Source of the DNA: Streptomyces sp. TG1A-8
Lineage (GTDB): Bacteria > Actinomycetota > Actinomycetes > Streptomycetales > Streptomycetaceae
Reading direction: 5' to 3'
NCBI RefSeq assembly: GCF_030499535.1
Contig: NZ_JASTLB010000001.1
Span: 4,774,001-4,838,000 of the forward strand
Length of the DNA: 64,000 nucleotides
Shown here: piece by piece, positions 41,237 through 49,556 of the stretch
Layout of the letters: the number at the start of each line of letters is the position of its first letter
Numbering within the stretch: position 1 is the stretch's first letter
Translations under genes and position numbers: made by a program
Notes under the pieces: model-generated
The model's input: only the letters and a program-made list of their open reading frames with translations
What the model was told of the DNA's origin: nothing
Databases searched by the model: none

Positions 41237-41242
41237 CACCAT
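41237..41242 (+). promoter_or_regulatory. Possible leaderless-type -10 element (CACCAT)
   Basis: Ends 6 nt before the ATG at 41249. Confidence 0.4.
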
Positions 41243-41248
41243 GCGGGC

Positions 41249-42325
41249 ATGTCCTCCGCGCTGACCGATCTCCTGCCCCACCCGATCGTGCAGGCCCCCA
41301 TGGCGGGCGGAGTCTCCGTCCCGCAGCTCGCCGCCGCCGTCTGCGAGGCCGGGGGGCTCGGGTTCCTCGCCGCCGGGTACAAGACCGCCGACGGCATGTA
41401 CCGGGAGATCAAGCAGCTGCGGGGGCTCACCGGCCGCCCCTTCGGCGTGAACGTGTTCGTGCCCCAGCGGGACCACGCCGAGTCCGGCGCCGTCGAGGTC
41501 TACGCCCACCAGCTGGCCGGCGAGGCCGCCTGGTACGAGACCGAGCTGGGCGACCCCGACAGCGGCCGGGACGACGGCTACGACGCCAAGCTCGCCGTCC
41601 TGCTGGACGACCCGGTGCCCGTGGTCTCCTTCCACTTCGGCGTCCCGGACCCGGACGTCCTGGACGCGCTGCGCCGCGCCGGGACCCTCACCCTGGTCAC
41701 CGCCACCACCGCCGAGGAGGCCCGCGCGGTGGAGCGGGCCGGGGCCGACGCGGTGATCGCGCAGGGCGTCGAGGCCGGCGGCCACCAGGGCACCCACCGC
41801 GACACCCCGGAGAACGACCGCGCCGGCATCGGCCTGCTGTCGCTGATCGCGCAGGTCCGGGAGGCGGTGGCCCTCCCCGTGGTCGCGGCCGGCGGCATCA
41901 TGCGCGGCGGGCAGGTCGCCGCGGCGCTGGCCGCCGGGGCCTGCGCCGCCCAACTGGGCACGGCCTTCCTCGCCACCCCCGAGTCGGGCGCCGCCGCCCT
42001 GTACAAACAGGCCCTGACCAACCCCCTGTTCACGCGCACCGAGCCGACCCGCGCCTTCACCGGCCGTCCGGCGCGCGCGCTGGTCAACCGCTTCCTGCGC
42101 GAGCACGGGCCGTACGCGCCCGCCGCGTACCCCGAAGTCCACCACCTGACCGCGCCGCTGCGGCAGGCCGCCGCCCGGGCCGGCGACGCCCAGGGCATGG
42201 CGCTGTGGGCGGGCCAGGGCCACCGGATGGCGCGCGAGCTGCCCGCCGGGCGCCTGGTGGAGGTGCTGGCCGCCGAACTCGCCGAGGCCGCGGCGGCGCT
42301 GCCGGCGGGGGGCGGCCCGCGATGA
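41249..42325 (+). CDS. Nitronate monooxygenase family FMN enzyme
   Basis: A 358-residue TIM-barrel flavoprotein. Early 'PIVQAPMAGGVSVPQLAAAV' and 'GLGFLAAGYKT' form the FMN phosphate region, 'GVNVFVPQ' follows, then 'IAQGVEAGGHQGTH' with the catalytic His and 'VVAAGGIMRGGQVAAALAAG'. These enzymes oxidise nitronates such as propionate-3-nitronate; related FabK-like enzymes reduce enoyl-ACP, so substrate should be kept open. Its stop overlaps the rsmE start (ATGA), so the two genes are translated together even though their functions seem unrelated. Confidence 0.88.
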   Translation: MSSALTDLLPHPIVQAPMAGGVSVPQLAAAVCEAGGLGFLAAGYKTADGMYREIKQLRGLTGRPFGVNVFVPQRDHAESGAVEVYAHQLAGEAAWYETELGDPDSGRDDGYDAKLAVLLDDPVPVVSFHFGVPDPDVLDALRRAGTLTLVTATTAEEARAVERAGADAVIAQGVEAGGHQGTHRDTPENDRAGIGLLSLIAQVREAVALPVVAAGGIMRGGQVAAALAAGACAAQLGTAFLATPESGAAALYKQALTNPLFTRTEPTRAFTGRPARALVNRFLREHGPYAPAAYPEVHHLTAPLRQAAARAGDAQGMALWAGQGHRMARELPAGRLVEVLAAELAEAAAALPAGGGPR

Positions 42326-43062
42326 CCGCTCCCGTCTTCGTCGTGGACCGGCTCGACGCCGGCGGCCCGCGGTTCGTGCTCGACGGCCCCGAGGGCCGGC
42401 ACGCGGTCTCCGTGAAGCGGCTGCGGCCGGGCGAGGACGTCGTCCTCACCGACGGGCGCGGACGCTGGACGCAGGGCGTCGTGCAGGCGGCCGAGGGCAG
42501 GGACCGCCTGGTGGTCGGGGACCTGGAGCCGGTCCGCGAGGAACCCCCGCCCGCCCCCCGGATCACCGTCGTCCAGGCCCTGCCCAAGGGCGACCGGGGC
42601 GAACTCGCCGTCGAGACGATGACCGAGGTCGGCGTCGACGCGATCGTGCCCTGGCAGGCCTCCCGCTGCATCACCCAGTGGAGGGGCGAGCGCGGTCCCA
42701 AGGCCCTCGGCAAGTGGCGGTCCACCGCCCGCGAGGCCGGCAAGCAGTCCCGCCGGGTCCGCTTCCCCGAGGTCACGGACCCCGTGACGACCAAGCAGGT
42801 CGGCGCGCTGCTGGCCGGGGCCGCCTTCGCCGCCGTCCTGCACGAGGGCGGCGCGGAACGCCTCGCCGCCGCCCCGCTCCCCGAGGACGGCGAGATCGTG
42901 CTGGTCGTCGGGCCCGAGGGGGGCGTGTCCCCCGAGGAACTGGCGCTGTTCGAGGCGGCGGGCGCGCGGCCCCACGTGCTCGGCCCCACGGTGCTGCGCA
43001 CGTCCACCGCCGGCACCGCCGCCGCCGCCCTGCTCCTGGGCCGCACCGGCCGCTGGGCCTGA
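42322..43062 (+). CDS. rsmE: 16S rRNA (uracil(1498)-N(3))-methyltransferase
   Basis: A 246-residue SPOUT-type methyltransferase that methylates U1498 of 16S rRNA at the decoding site. The N-terminal PUA-like part contains 'EGRHAVSVKRLRPGEDVVL'; the knot region shows 'ALPKGDRGELAVETMTEVGV', 'VLVVGPEGGVSPEELALFEA' and 'LGPTVLRTSTAGTAAAALLL', which bind S-adenosylmethionine. It follows dnaJ in many actinobacteria, here with one oxidoreductase gene inserted and coupled. Confidence 0.95.
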   Translation: MTAPVFVVDRLDAGGPRFVLDGPEGRHAVSVKRLRPGEDVVLTDGRGRWTQGVVQAAEGRDRLVVGDLEPVREEPPPAPRITVVQALPKGDRGELAVETMTEVGVDAIVPWQASRCITQWRGERGPKALGKWRSTAREAGKQSRRVRFPEVTDPVTTKQVGALLAGAAFAAVLHEGGAERLAAAPLPEDGEIVLVVGPEGGVSPEELALFEAAGARPHVLGPTVLRTSTAGTAAAALLLGRTGRWA

Positions 43063-43208
43063 AGCCCCGGGGGACCCCGTGGAACCCGCCCGGCCCGGGC
43101 CTCCCCGTCGAGGAGCGACTGCTGCCGCGCGCCTGGCGACGGCCCGGTGGCATCGCCCGAACGGGTGAGTGGCCGTATCCGGCCTTCCGTCGCGCGGAGG
43201 GGCGGTGG

Positions 43209-43214
43209 CACGCT
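43209..43214 (+). promoter_or_regulatory. Possible leaderless-type -10 element (CACGCT)
   Basis: Ends 7 nt before the ATG at 43222. Confidence 0.35.
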
Positions 43215-43221
43215 GACCTGC

Positions 43222-43779
43222 ATGGGGGATTCGAGACCGACGCGGCGCCGGCCGCGGGCCGCGCGGGCGGTGGCCGTGGCAGGGCTCGTGGTGGTGGCCG
43301 CGGGCGCGACGGCGGCGTGCGACCCGGCCGGGCTGGGTTCCGTCACGGTCGCCTACACCACCGACACGACCGCGACCGCCGAGCTGGGACGGCACCACGT
43401 GAACGTGGACTGGCTCACCTGCACCGGGGCCTACGCCGACGGCGGCAAACCCGCCGGCTCGCCCTCGCCGACGGAGACCGCCGTGGTCTCCGTCGACTGC
43501 CAGGGGCGGACGGAGGACGGACGGAAGATCACCGTCACCGGGAAGGTGACCAGGGCCGTCAACGGCGCCTGCGTGCGCGGGGACCTGACGGCGAAGGTCG
43601 GCGGCAGGCAGGTGTTCCACGCCGACGGGCTCGGCGACTGCGACGCCACACCCGGGCCGACGTACCGGCCGCCGACGGCCCGGCAGCCCTCCGGCGGGCG
43701 GCCCACGGTGACGGTCACCGTCACCCGCACCTTGTGGTGCAGGAACGACCCCACCTGCTGGCCCGTGGAGGGCAAGTGA
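43222..43779 (+). CDS. Secreted or lipid-anchored hypothetical protein
   Basis: A 185-residue protein with an N-terminal signal: a basic n-region rich in Arg ('RRRPRAARA'), then 'VAVAGLVVVAAGATAAC'. The Cys at the end could be a lipobox, although Thr at -3 is atypical, so export by either lipoprotein or classical route is possible. The mature part is beta-rich with about six further Cys residues that could pair ('DWLTCTGAY', 'VSVDCQGRT', 'GACVRGD', 'GDCDATP', 'WCRNDPTCWP'). The last 40 residues are Pro/Thr-rich. No domain is recognised. Confidence 0.7.
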   Translation: MGDSRPTRRRPRAARAVAVAGLVVVAAGATAACDPAGLGSVTVAYTTDTTATAELGRHHVNVDWLTCTGAYADGGKPAGSPSPTETAVVSVDCQGRTEDGRKITVTGKVTRAVNGACVRGDLTAKVGGRQVFHADGLGDCDATPGPTYRPPTARQPSGGRPTVTVTVTRTLWCRNDPTCWPVEGK

Positions 43780-43813
43780 TCCGAACCGGCGGCGGGACGC
43801 GCCGGCCGCCGCA

Positions 43814-43819
43814 TAAGGT
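43814..43819 (+). promoter_or_regulatory. Leaderless-type -10 element (TAAGGT) of the tricorn-like gene
   Basis: Ends 6 nt before the GTG at 43826. Confidence 0.5.
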
Positions 43820-43825
43820 GACGGG

Positions 43826-46800
43826 GTGACTCAGGGCACTGCGACAGGATCCTCCGGCTACCTCCGATTCCCGCACCTCCGCGGGGACTTGGTGACCTTC
43901 GTCGCCGAGGACGACGTATGGCTGGCCCCCCTCGACGGGGGCCGGGCCTGGCGGGTCGGCGCGGACAACGTGCCGGTGAACCACCCCCGTATCTCGCCCG
44001 ACGGCGCCACCGTCGCCTGGACCTCCACCCGCGACGGCGCCCCCGAGGTGCACACCGCTCCGGTCGACGGCGGCCCCGCCGGACGGCTGACGTACTGGGG
44101 CAGTTGGAGGACCCAGGTGCGCGGCTGGACGCCGGACGGCGCGGTCCTCGCCGTCAGCACCGCCGGCCAGGCCAGCCTGCGCCGCAGCTGGGCCCGTGCC
44201 GTCCCGCTGGACGGCGGACCCGCCACCACCCTGCCCTACGGGCCCGTCGGCGACGTCGCGTACGGCCCGCACACCGTGCTGCTGTCCGCCCCGATGGGCC
44301 GTGAGGCCGCCTGGTGGAAGCGGTACCGCGGGGGCACGGCGGGCAAGCTGTGGATCGACCGCACCGCCGGGGGAGAGGAGGGCGGCGGGGAGTTCGTCCG
44401 GCTGCACGAGGACCTGGACGGCAACGTCGAGTACCCGTTCTGGGTGGGCGAGCGGATCGCCTTCCTGTCCGACCACGAGGGCACCGGCGCGCTGTACTCC
44501 TCCCTCGCCGACGGCTCGGGCCTGCGGCGGCACACCCCGCTCGACCGCTTCTACGCCCGGCACGCCGCCACCGACGGCCGCCGCGTCGTCTACTCCAGCG
44601 CGGGCGAACTGTGGCTCCTCGACGACCTCGACGCCGCCGAGCCGCGCCGCCTGGACGTCCGGCTCGGCGGCCCGCGCGTCGACCTGCAGCCCCGCCCGGT
44701 GAACGCCTCCCGCTGGTTCGACTCGGCCGCCCCCGACCACACCGCGCGCGGTAGCGCGGTCGCCGTGCGCGGCGCCGTCCACTGGGTCACCCACCGCTTC
44801 GGGCCCGCCCGCGTGCTCGCCGCCCGGCCCGGCGTCCGGGCCCGGCTGCCCCGCACCTTCCGCGCCGAGGGCGAGGAGTGGGTGGTGTGGGTGACGGACG
44901 CCGAGGGCGAGGACGCCCTGGAGTTCGCGCCCGCCACCGGCGTCGCCGTCGGCGCGACCCCGCGCCGGCTGGCCGCCGGCCGGCTCGGCCGCGTCCTGGA
45001 ACTCGCCATGGCCCCCGACGGCAGCCGCGCCGCCGTCGCCTCCCACGACGGACGGCTGCTGCTCGTCGAACGCGAGACCGGCGAGGTGCGCGAGGTCGAC
45101 CGCAGCGAGGACGGCGACGTCCGCGACCTCGCGTTCTCGCCCGACTCCGGCTGGCTCGCCTGGTCCCACCCCGGCCCCCGCCCGCTCAGCCAGCTGCGCC
45201 TGGCCCACACCACCGACCTGTCGGTCACCGAGGCGACCCCGCTGCGCTTCCAGGACTACGCGCCCGCCTTCACCCCCGACGGCAGGCACCTCGCCTTCCT
45301 GTCGAACCGCTCCTTCGACCCGGTCTACGACGAACACGTCTTCGACCTGGCCTTCGTGGAGGGCGGCCGCCCGTACCTGATCACGCTGGCCGCGACCACC
45401 CCGTCCCCGTTCGGCCCGCAGCGGCACGGCCGTCCCGCCGAGGCTCCCGACAAGGACGAGACCCCTGACAGCGAGGGCGTCCCGAACACCCGGATCGACC
45501 TCGACGGCCTCGCCGACCGCATCGTGCCCTTCCCGGTGGAGGCCGCCCGCTACTCCAACCTGCGCGCCGCCCGGGACGGCGTCCTGTGGCTGCGGCACCC
45601 GGTGCGCGGCGTCCTCGGCGCCTTTCGCGCCACGCCCGACGACCCGGACCCGAAGACCGAGCTGGAGCGCTACGACCTCGCCCAGCGGAGCCTGGAACAC
45701 CTCGCCGCCGACGCCGACCACTTCGAGGTCAGCGGCGACGGCAAGCGCGTCCTGCTGTGGACCGGCGGCAGGCTCAAGGTCGTCCCCGGCGACCGGCGCG
45801 CCCCGGGCGACGAGGACGGCGACTCCCACTTCACCGTCGACCTCGGCCGGGTCCGGCAGACCGTCGACCCGGCCGCCGAATGGCGGCAGATGTACGAGGA
45901 GACGGGCCGCATCATGCGGGACAACTTCTGGCGGCCCGACATGGGCGGCCTGGACTGGGCCGGCGTCCTCGACCGCTACCGGCCCCTCCTGGACCGCCTC
46001 GCCACCCACGACGACCTGGTCGACCTCCTGTGGGAGGTGCACGGCGAACTCGGCACCTCGCACGCCTACGTCACCCCGCGCGGCGGCTTCGGCGGCGGCC
46101 CTCGCCAGGGCCTGCTCGGCGCGGACGTCTCCCGCCACGAGGACGGCAGCTGGCGCATCGACCGCATCCTGCCCTCGGAGACCTCCGACCCGGACGCACG
46201 CAGTCCGCTCGCCGCGCCCGGCGTCGCCGTGCGCCCCGGGGACGCGATCCTCGCGGTCGGCGGACACCCGGTCGACCCGGTGACCGGGCCCGGCCCGCTG
46301 CTCGTCGGCACGGCCGGCAAGCCGGTCGAGCTGACCGTCTCCCCGTCCGGCGGCGGCGACCCCCGGCACGCGGTCGTGGTCCCGCTCGCCGACGAGGAGC
46401 CGCTGCGCTACCACGCCTGGGTCGCCGATCGCCGGGCCCACGTCCACGGCAGGTCGGGCGGCCGGCTCGGCTACCTGCACGTGCCCGACATGCAGGCGCC
46501 CGGCTGGGCCCAGATCCACCGCGACCTGCGCGTGGAGGTCGCCCGCGAGGGCCTCGTGGTCGACGTGCGGGAGAACCGCGGCGGCCACACCTCCCAGCTG
46601 GTCGTGGAGAAGCTGGCCCGGCGCATCGTCGGCTGGGACTTCCCGCGCGGCATGCGGCCCGAGAGCTACCCCCGCGACGCGCCCCGCGGACCCGTGGTCG
46701 CCGTCGCCAACGAGTTCTCCGGCTCCGACGGCGACATCGTCAACGCGGCGATCAAGGCCCTCGGCATCGGACCGGTGGTCGGCACCCGTACCTGGGGCGG

Positions 46801-47050
46801 CATCATCGGCATCGACAGCCGCTACCGCCTGGTCGACGACACCCTGATCACCCAGCCGAAGTACGCGCTCTGGCTGGAGGGGTACGGGTGGGACGTCGAG
46901 AACCACGGCGTGGACCCGGACGTGGAGGTCGTGCAGCGCCCGCAGGACTGGGCGGCGGGCCGGGACGTCCAGCTGGACGCGGCGATCGGACTGGCGCTGG
47001 AGGCACTGCGGGAGCGGCCCGCCAAGACCCCGCCGGACCCGCCGGCCTGA
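43826..47050 (+). CDS. Tricorn protease homologue (S41 family)
   Basis: A 1074-residue cytoplasmic protease. The N-terminal ~650 residues are WD-like beta-propeller repeats ('FPHLRGDLVTFVAEDDVWLA' at the start, repeated 'SPDG'/'TPDG' turns). A C1 segment with the catalytic His ('ELGTSHAYVTP'), a PDZ domain and the C2 part with the nucleophile Ser in 'NEFSGSDGDI' and 'GTRTWGGIIG' follow. Tricorn cuts peptides released by the proteasome into short pieces, and Streptomyces have a 20S proteasome. The gene stands alone with a leaderless-type GTG start. Confidence 0.95.
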   Translation: MTQGTATGSSGYLRFPHLRGDLVTFVAEDDVWLAPLDGGRAWRVGADNVPVNHPRISPDGATVAWTSTRDGAPEVHTAPVDGGPAGRLTYWGSWRTQVRGWTPDGAVLAVSTAGQASLRRSWARAVPLDGGPATTLPYGPVGDVAYGPHTVLLSAPMGREAAWWKRYRGGTAGKLWIDRTAGGEEGGGEFVRLHEDLDGNVEYPFWVGERIAFLSDHEGTGALYSSLADGSGLRRHTPLDRFYARHAATDGRRVVYSSAGELWLLDDLDAAEPRRLDVRLGGPRVDLQPRPVNASRWFDSAAPDHTARGSAVAVRGAVHWVTHRFGPARVLAARPGVRARLPRTFRAEGEEWVVWVTDAEGEDALEFAPATGVAVGATPRRLAAGRLGRVLELAMAPDGSRAAVASHDGRLLLVERETGEVREVDRSEDGDVRDLAFSPDSGWLAWSHPGPRPLSQLRLAHTTDLSVTEATPLRFQDYAPAFTPDGRHLAFLSNRSFDPVYDEHVFDLAFVEGGRPYLITLAATTPSPFGPQRHGRPAEAPDKDETPDSEGVPNTRIDLDGLADRIVPFPVEAARYSNLRAARDGVLWLRHPVRGVLGAFRATPDDPDPKTELERYDLAQRSLEHLAADADHFEVSGDGKRVLLWTGGRLKVVPGDRRAPGDEDGDSHFTVDLGRVRQTVDPAAEWRQMYEETGRIMRDNFWRPDMGGLDWAGVLDRYRPLLDRLATHDDLVDLLWEVHGELGTSHAYVTPRGGFGGGPRQGLLGADVSRHEDGSWRIDRILPSETSDPDARSPLAAPGVAVRPGDAILAVGGHPVDPVTGPGPLLVGTAGKPVELTVSPSGGGDPRHAVVVPLADEEPLRYHAWVADRRAHVHGRSGGRLGYLHVPDMQAPGWAQIHRDLRVEVAREGLVVDVRENRGGHTSQLVVEKLARRIVGWDFPRGMRPESYPRDAPRGPVVAVANEFSGSDGDIVNAAIKALGIGPVVGTRTWGGIIGIDSRYRLVDDTLITQPKYALWLEGYGWDVENHGVDPDVEVVQRPQDWAAGRDVQLDAAIGLALEALRERPAKTPPDPPA

Positions 47051-47168
47051 GGGGCGCGGGGCGGTGCCCGCGCGCGGCTGCGCCCCACGTACCCGGCCGG
47101 CCGCCGCCGGCCCCGCCCGGCCGACTACCATGCCCCGTACTGGATCACCGGCGTCAGGAGGCACACGT

Positions 47169-47522
47169 ATGGCAGGCGAACCGCAGGACGACTGCCTGTT
47201 CTGCAAAATCGTGGCGGGACAGATCCCGGCCACGGTCGTCCGGGAGACGGACACCACCCTGGCCTTCCGGGACATAAACCCCCAGGCGCCCACCCACGTC
47301 CTGGTGATCCCCAAGGCCCACTACGAGAACGCCGCCGCCCTCGCCGCCGGCGCCCCCCGGCTCGCCTCCGACGTGCTCGCCGAGACGCAGGCCGTCGCCG
47401 ACGAGGAGAAGCTGGACAGCTACCGCACGGTCTTCAACACCGGCGGCGGCGCCGGCCAGACCGTCTGGCACGCCCACGCGCACGTCATCGGCGGGCGCGG
47501 GCTGGAATGGCCCCCCGGGTAG
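47169..47522 (+). CDS. HIT family protein
   Basis: A 117-residue histidine-triad protein with 'CLFCKIVAGQIPA' at the N-terminus and the triad 'HAHAHVIGG' near the C-terminus; the intervening 'FRDINPQAPTHVLVIPK' is typical. HIT proteins hydrolyse purine nucleoside phosphoramidates or dinucleotides. ATG start at 47169 with AGGAGG upstream, and a TACCAT hexamer at 47126-47131 could be the -10. The RNase Z gene begins 6 bp after the stop. Confidence 0.92.
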   Translation: MAGEPQDDCLFCKIVAGQIPATVVRETDTTLAFRDINPQAPTHVLVIPKAHYENAAALAAGAPRLASDVLAETQAVADEEKLDSYRTVFNTGGGAGQTVWHAHAHVIGGRGLEWPPG

Positions 47523-47528
47523 AGCCCC

Positions 47529-48434
47529 GTGTCCGTCCGCGAACTGGTGGTCCTCGGCACCGCCAGCCAGGTCCCGACCCGGCACCGCAACCACAACGGC
47601 TACCTGCTGCGCTGGGACGCCGAGGGCATCCTGTTCGACCCCGGCGAGGGCACCCAGCGGCAGATGCTGCGCGCCGGGGTCGCCGCCCACGACCTCGACC
47701 GGATCTGCGTCACGCACTTCCACGGCGACCACTCCCTGGGCCTGGCCGGGGTCATCCAGCGGATCAACCTCGACCAGGTGCCGCACGAGGTCACCGCGCA
47801 CTACCCGCGCTCCGGGCAGCGCTTCTTCGACCGGCTGCGGTACGCCACCGCCTACCGGGAGACCGTCCGCCTCACCGAGGCACCGGTCGACGCCGACGGC
47901 ACCCTCGCGGTGACGCCGTCGTACACGCTGGAGGCCCGCAGGCTGTCCCACCCCGTGGAGTCCTACGGCTACCGGCTCGTCGAGCCCGACGGGCGCCGCA
48001 TGCTGCCGGGGCGGCTCGCCGCGCACGGCATCGCGGGGCCCGACGTCGGCCGCCTCCAGCGCGAGGGGGCGCTGCGGGGCGTGACGCTGGACGAGGTCAG
48101 CGAGGTGCGGCGCGGGCAGCGGTTCGCGTTCGTCATGGACACCCGGCTCTGCGACGGGGTGCACGCGCTCGCCGAGGGGTGCGACCTCCTCGTCATCGAG
48201 TCCACCTTCCTGGACGAGGACCGGCGACTGGCCGAGGACCACGGCCACCTGACGGCGGGCCAGGCGGCGGCCGCGGCCCGGGACGCCGGCGTGCGGCACC
48301 TGGTGCTCACCCACTTCAGCCAGCGCTACCCCGAACCGGAGGCGTTCGAGCGGCAGGCGCGCGCCGCCGGGTTCGCGGGCGAGCTGACCGTGGCGCGCGA
48401 CCTGCAGCGGGTGCCGGTGCCCAAGCGCGGATGA
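47529..48434 (+). CDS. rnz: Ribonuclease Z
   Basis: A 301-residue metallo-beta-lactamase-fold nuclease that trims tRNA 3' ends where CCA is not encoded, which fits the CCA-less tRNAs in this window. Seen are '[20 protein letters not shown]', '[11 protein letters not shown]', the zinc motif '[11 protein letters not shown]', '[10 protein letters not shown]' and the distal His in 'LTHFSQRY'. The exosite between zinc motif and C-terminus is the typical length. GTG start 6 bp after the HIT gene, so they are likely co-transcribed. Confidence 0.9.
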   Translation: MSVRELVVLGTASQVPTRHRNHNGYLLRWDAEGILFDPGEGTQRQMLRAGVAAHDLDRICVTHFHGDHSLGLAGVIQRINLDQVPHEVTAHYPRSGQRFFDRLRYATAYRETVRLTEAPVDADGTLAVTPSYTLEARRLSHPVESYGYRLVEPDGRRMLPGRLAAHGIAGPDVGRLQREGALRGVTLDEVSEVRRGQRFAFVMDTRLCDGVHALAEGCDLLVIESTFLDEDRRLAEDHGHLTAGQAAAAARDAGVRHLVLTHFSQRYPEPEAFERQARAAGFAGELTVARDLQRVPVPKRG

Positions 48435-48454
48435 AAGCGCAGGTGACGGGGTCG

Positions 48455-48460
48455 TAGGAT
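48455..48460 (+). promoter_or_regulatory. Leaderless-type -10 element (TAGGAT)
   Basis: Ends 6 nt before the ATG at 48467; no ribosome-binding site is present. Confidence 0.55.
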
Positions 48461-48466
48461 GCTCTG

Positions 48467-49459
48467 ATGCCCCTTCCCAAAGCTGAACTGCACCTCCATG
48501 TCGAAGGCACCCTGGAGCCGGAGCTGGCGTTCCGGCTGGCCGAGCGCAACCACGTCGCGCTGCCGTACGCGGACACCGGCGCGCTGCGCGAGGCGTACCG
48601 TTTCGAGGACCTGCAGTCGTTCCTGGACCTGTACTACGAGCTGATGGCCGTCCTGCGCACCGAGCGGGACTTCGAGGACCTGGCCGACGCCTACCTCGCC
48701 CGCGCCGCCGCGCAGGGCGTCCGGCACGCGGAGATCTTCTTCGACCCGCAGGCCCACCTCGCCCGGGGCCTGAGCATGGGCACGGTGGTGGAGGGGCTGT
48801 GGCGGGCGCTCGGGCGCAGCGAGGAGGACCACGGGATATCCACCCGGCTGATCATGTGCTTCCTGCGCGACGAGTCCGCCGGGTCCGCCCTGGAGACCCT
48901 CCGGGCCGCCGAACCGTACCTGGACCGGATCACCGGCGTCGGACTGGACTCGGCCGAGGTCGGGCATCCGCCGGCGAAGTTCCGCGAGGTGTACGAGGCC
49001 GCCGCCGCCCTCGGCCTGCGCCGCGTGGCGCACGCCGGTGAGGAGGGGCCGCCCGCGTACATCACCGAGGCCCTGGACGTGCTCGGCGTGGAGCGGATCG
49101 ACCACGGCCTGCGCTGCGTGGAGGATCCGGCGCTGGTCGAGCGGCTGGTCCGGGACCGGGTCCCGCTGACCCTGTGCCCGCTGTCCAACGTCCGGCTGCG
49201 CACCGTGGACACCCTGGCCGACCACCCCCTGCCGGCGATGCTCGACGCGGGCCTGATGTGCACGGTCAACTCGGACGACCCGGCCTACTTCGGCGGGTAC
49301 GCGGGCGACAACTTCGACGCGGTGCGCTCGGTGCTGGGCCTCGGCGAGGACCGACTGCGCGAGTTGGCCCGCAACTCCTTCCTCGCCTCCTTCCTGGAGG
49401 ACGACGAGGAGCGGCGGGCGCGCTGCCTGGCCGAGGTGGAGGCGTACCGGTTCGGGTAG
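48467..49459 (+). CDS. Adenine deaminase (adenosine deaminase superfamily, AAH1 type)
   Basis: A 330-residue TIM-barrel hydrolase with metal ligands in 'LPKAELHLHVEGTL' and 'VAHAGEEGPP', and the acid/base region 'RIDHGLRC' and 'NSDDPAYFGG'. It would usually be named adenosine deaminase. However, segments such as 'FFDPQAH', 'VGLDSAEVGHPPAKF' and 'GYAGDNF' match, from memory, the fungal AAH1/Pseudomonas-type adenine deaminases, which act on the free base. I therefore favour adenine as substrate: adenine + water gives hypoxanthine + ammonia in purine salvage. Leaderless-type ATG start. Confidence 0.82.
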   Translation: MPLPKAELHLHVEGTLEPELAFRLAERNHVALPYADTGALREAYRFEDLQSFLDLYYELMAVLRTERDFEDLADAYLARAAAQGVRHAEIFFDPQAHLARGLSMGTVVEGLWRALGRSEEDHGISTRLIMCFLRDESAGSALETLRAAEPYLDRITGVGLDSAEVGHPPAKFREVYEAAAALGLRRVAHAGEEGPPAYITEALDVLGVERIDHGLRCVEDPALVERLVRDRVPLTLCPLSNVRLRTVDTLADHPLPAMLDAGLMCTVNSDDPAYFGGYAGDNFDAVRSVLGLGEDRLRELARNSFLASFLEDDEERRARCLAEVEAYRFG

Positions 49460-49490
49460 CCGTGCGGCGGTGCCCGGCGGCACCGCCCCA

Positions 49491-49519
49491 TTGACGCCCG
49501 TGGTTCGCGTACCTAACCT
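49491..49519 (+). promoter_or_regulatory. Strong housekeeping promoter of the sugar-acid genes
   Basis: TTGACG (49491-49496) and TAACCT (49514-49519) with exactly 17 nt between them, the closest match to the consensus in the window. Start near 49526, in an unusually AT-rich patch (TTGCATATATGG) that may hold an operator. Confidence 0.75.
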
Positions 49520-49556
49520 CCATTTGCATATATGGACGACGTCTAGGAGCCGCCCC

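Noticed and set aside
43721..47314. About 1200-codon open frame antisense to the tricorn-like gene, and similar ones antisense to leuS, lepA and leuA
   Set aside because: Low-complexity Gly/Val/Arg composition and no motifs; expected from third-position GC bias.
49460..49556. Coding extension upstream of glucarate dehydratase from 49470
   Set aside because: It would run through the clear promoter; family similarity starts after 49557.
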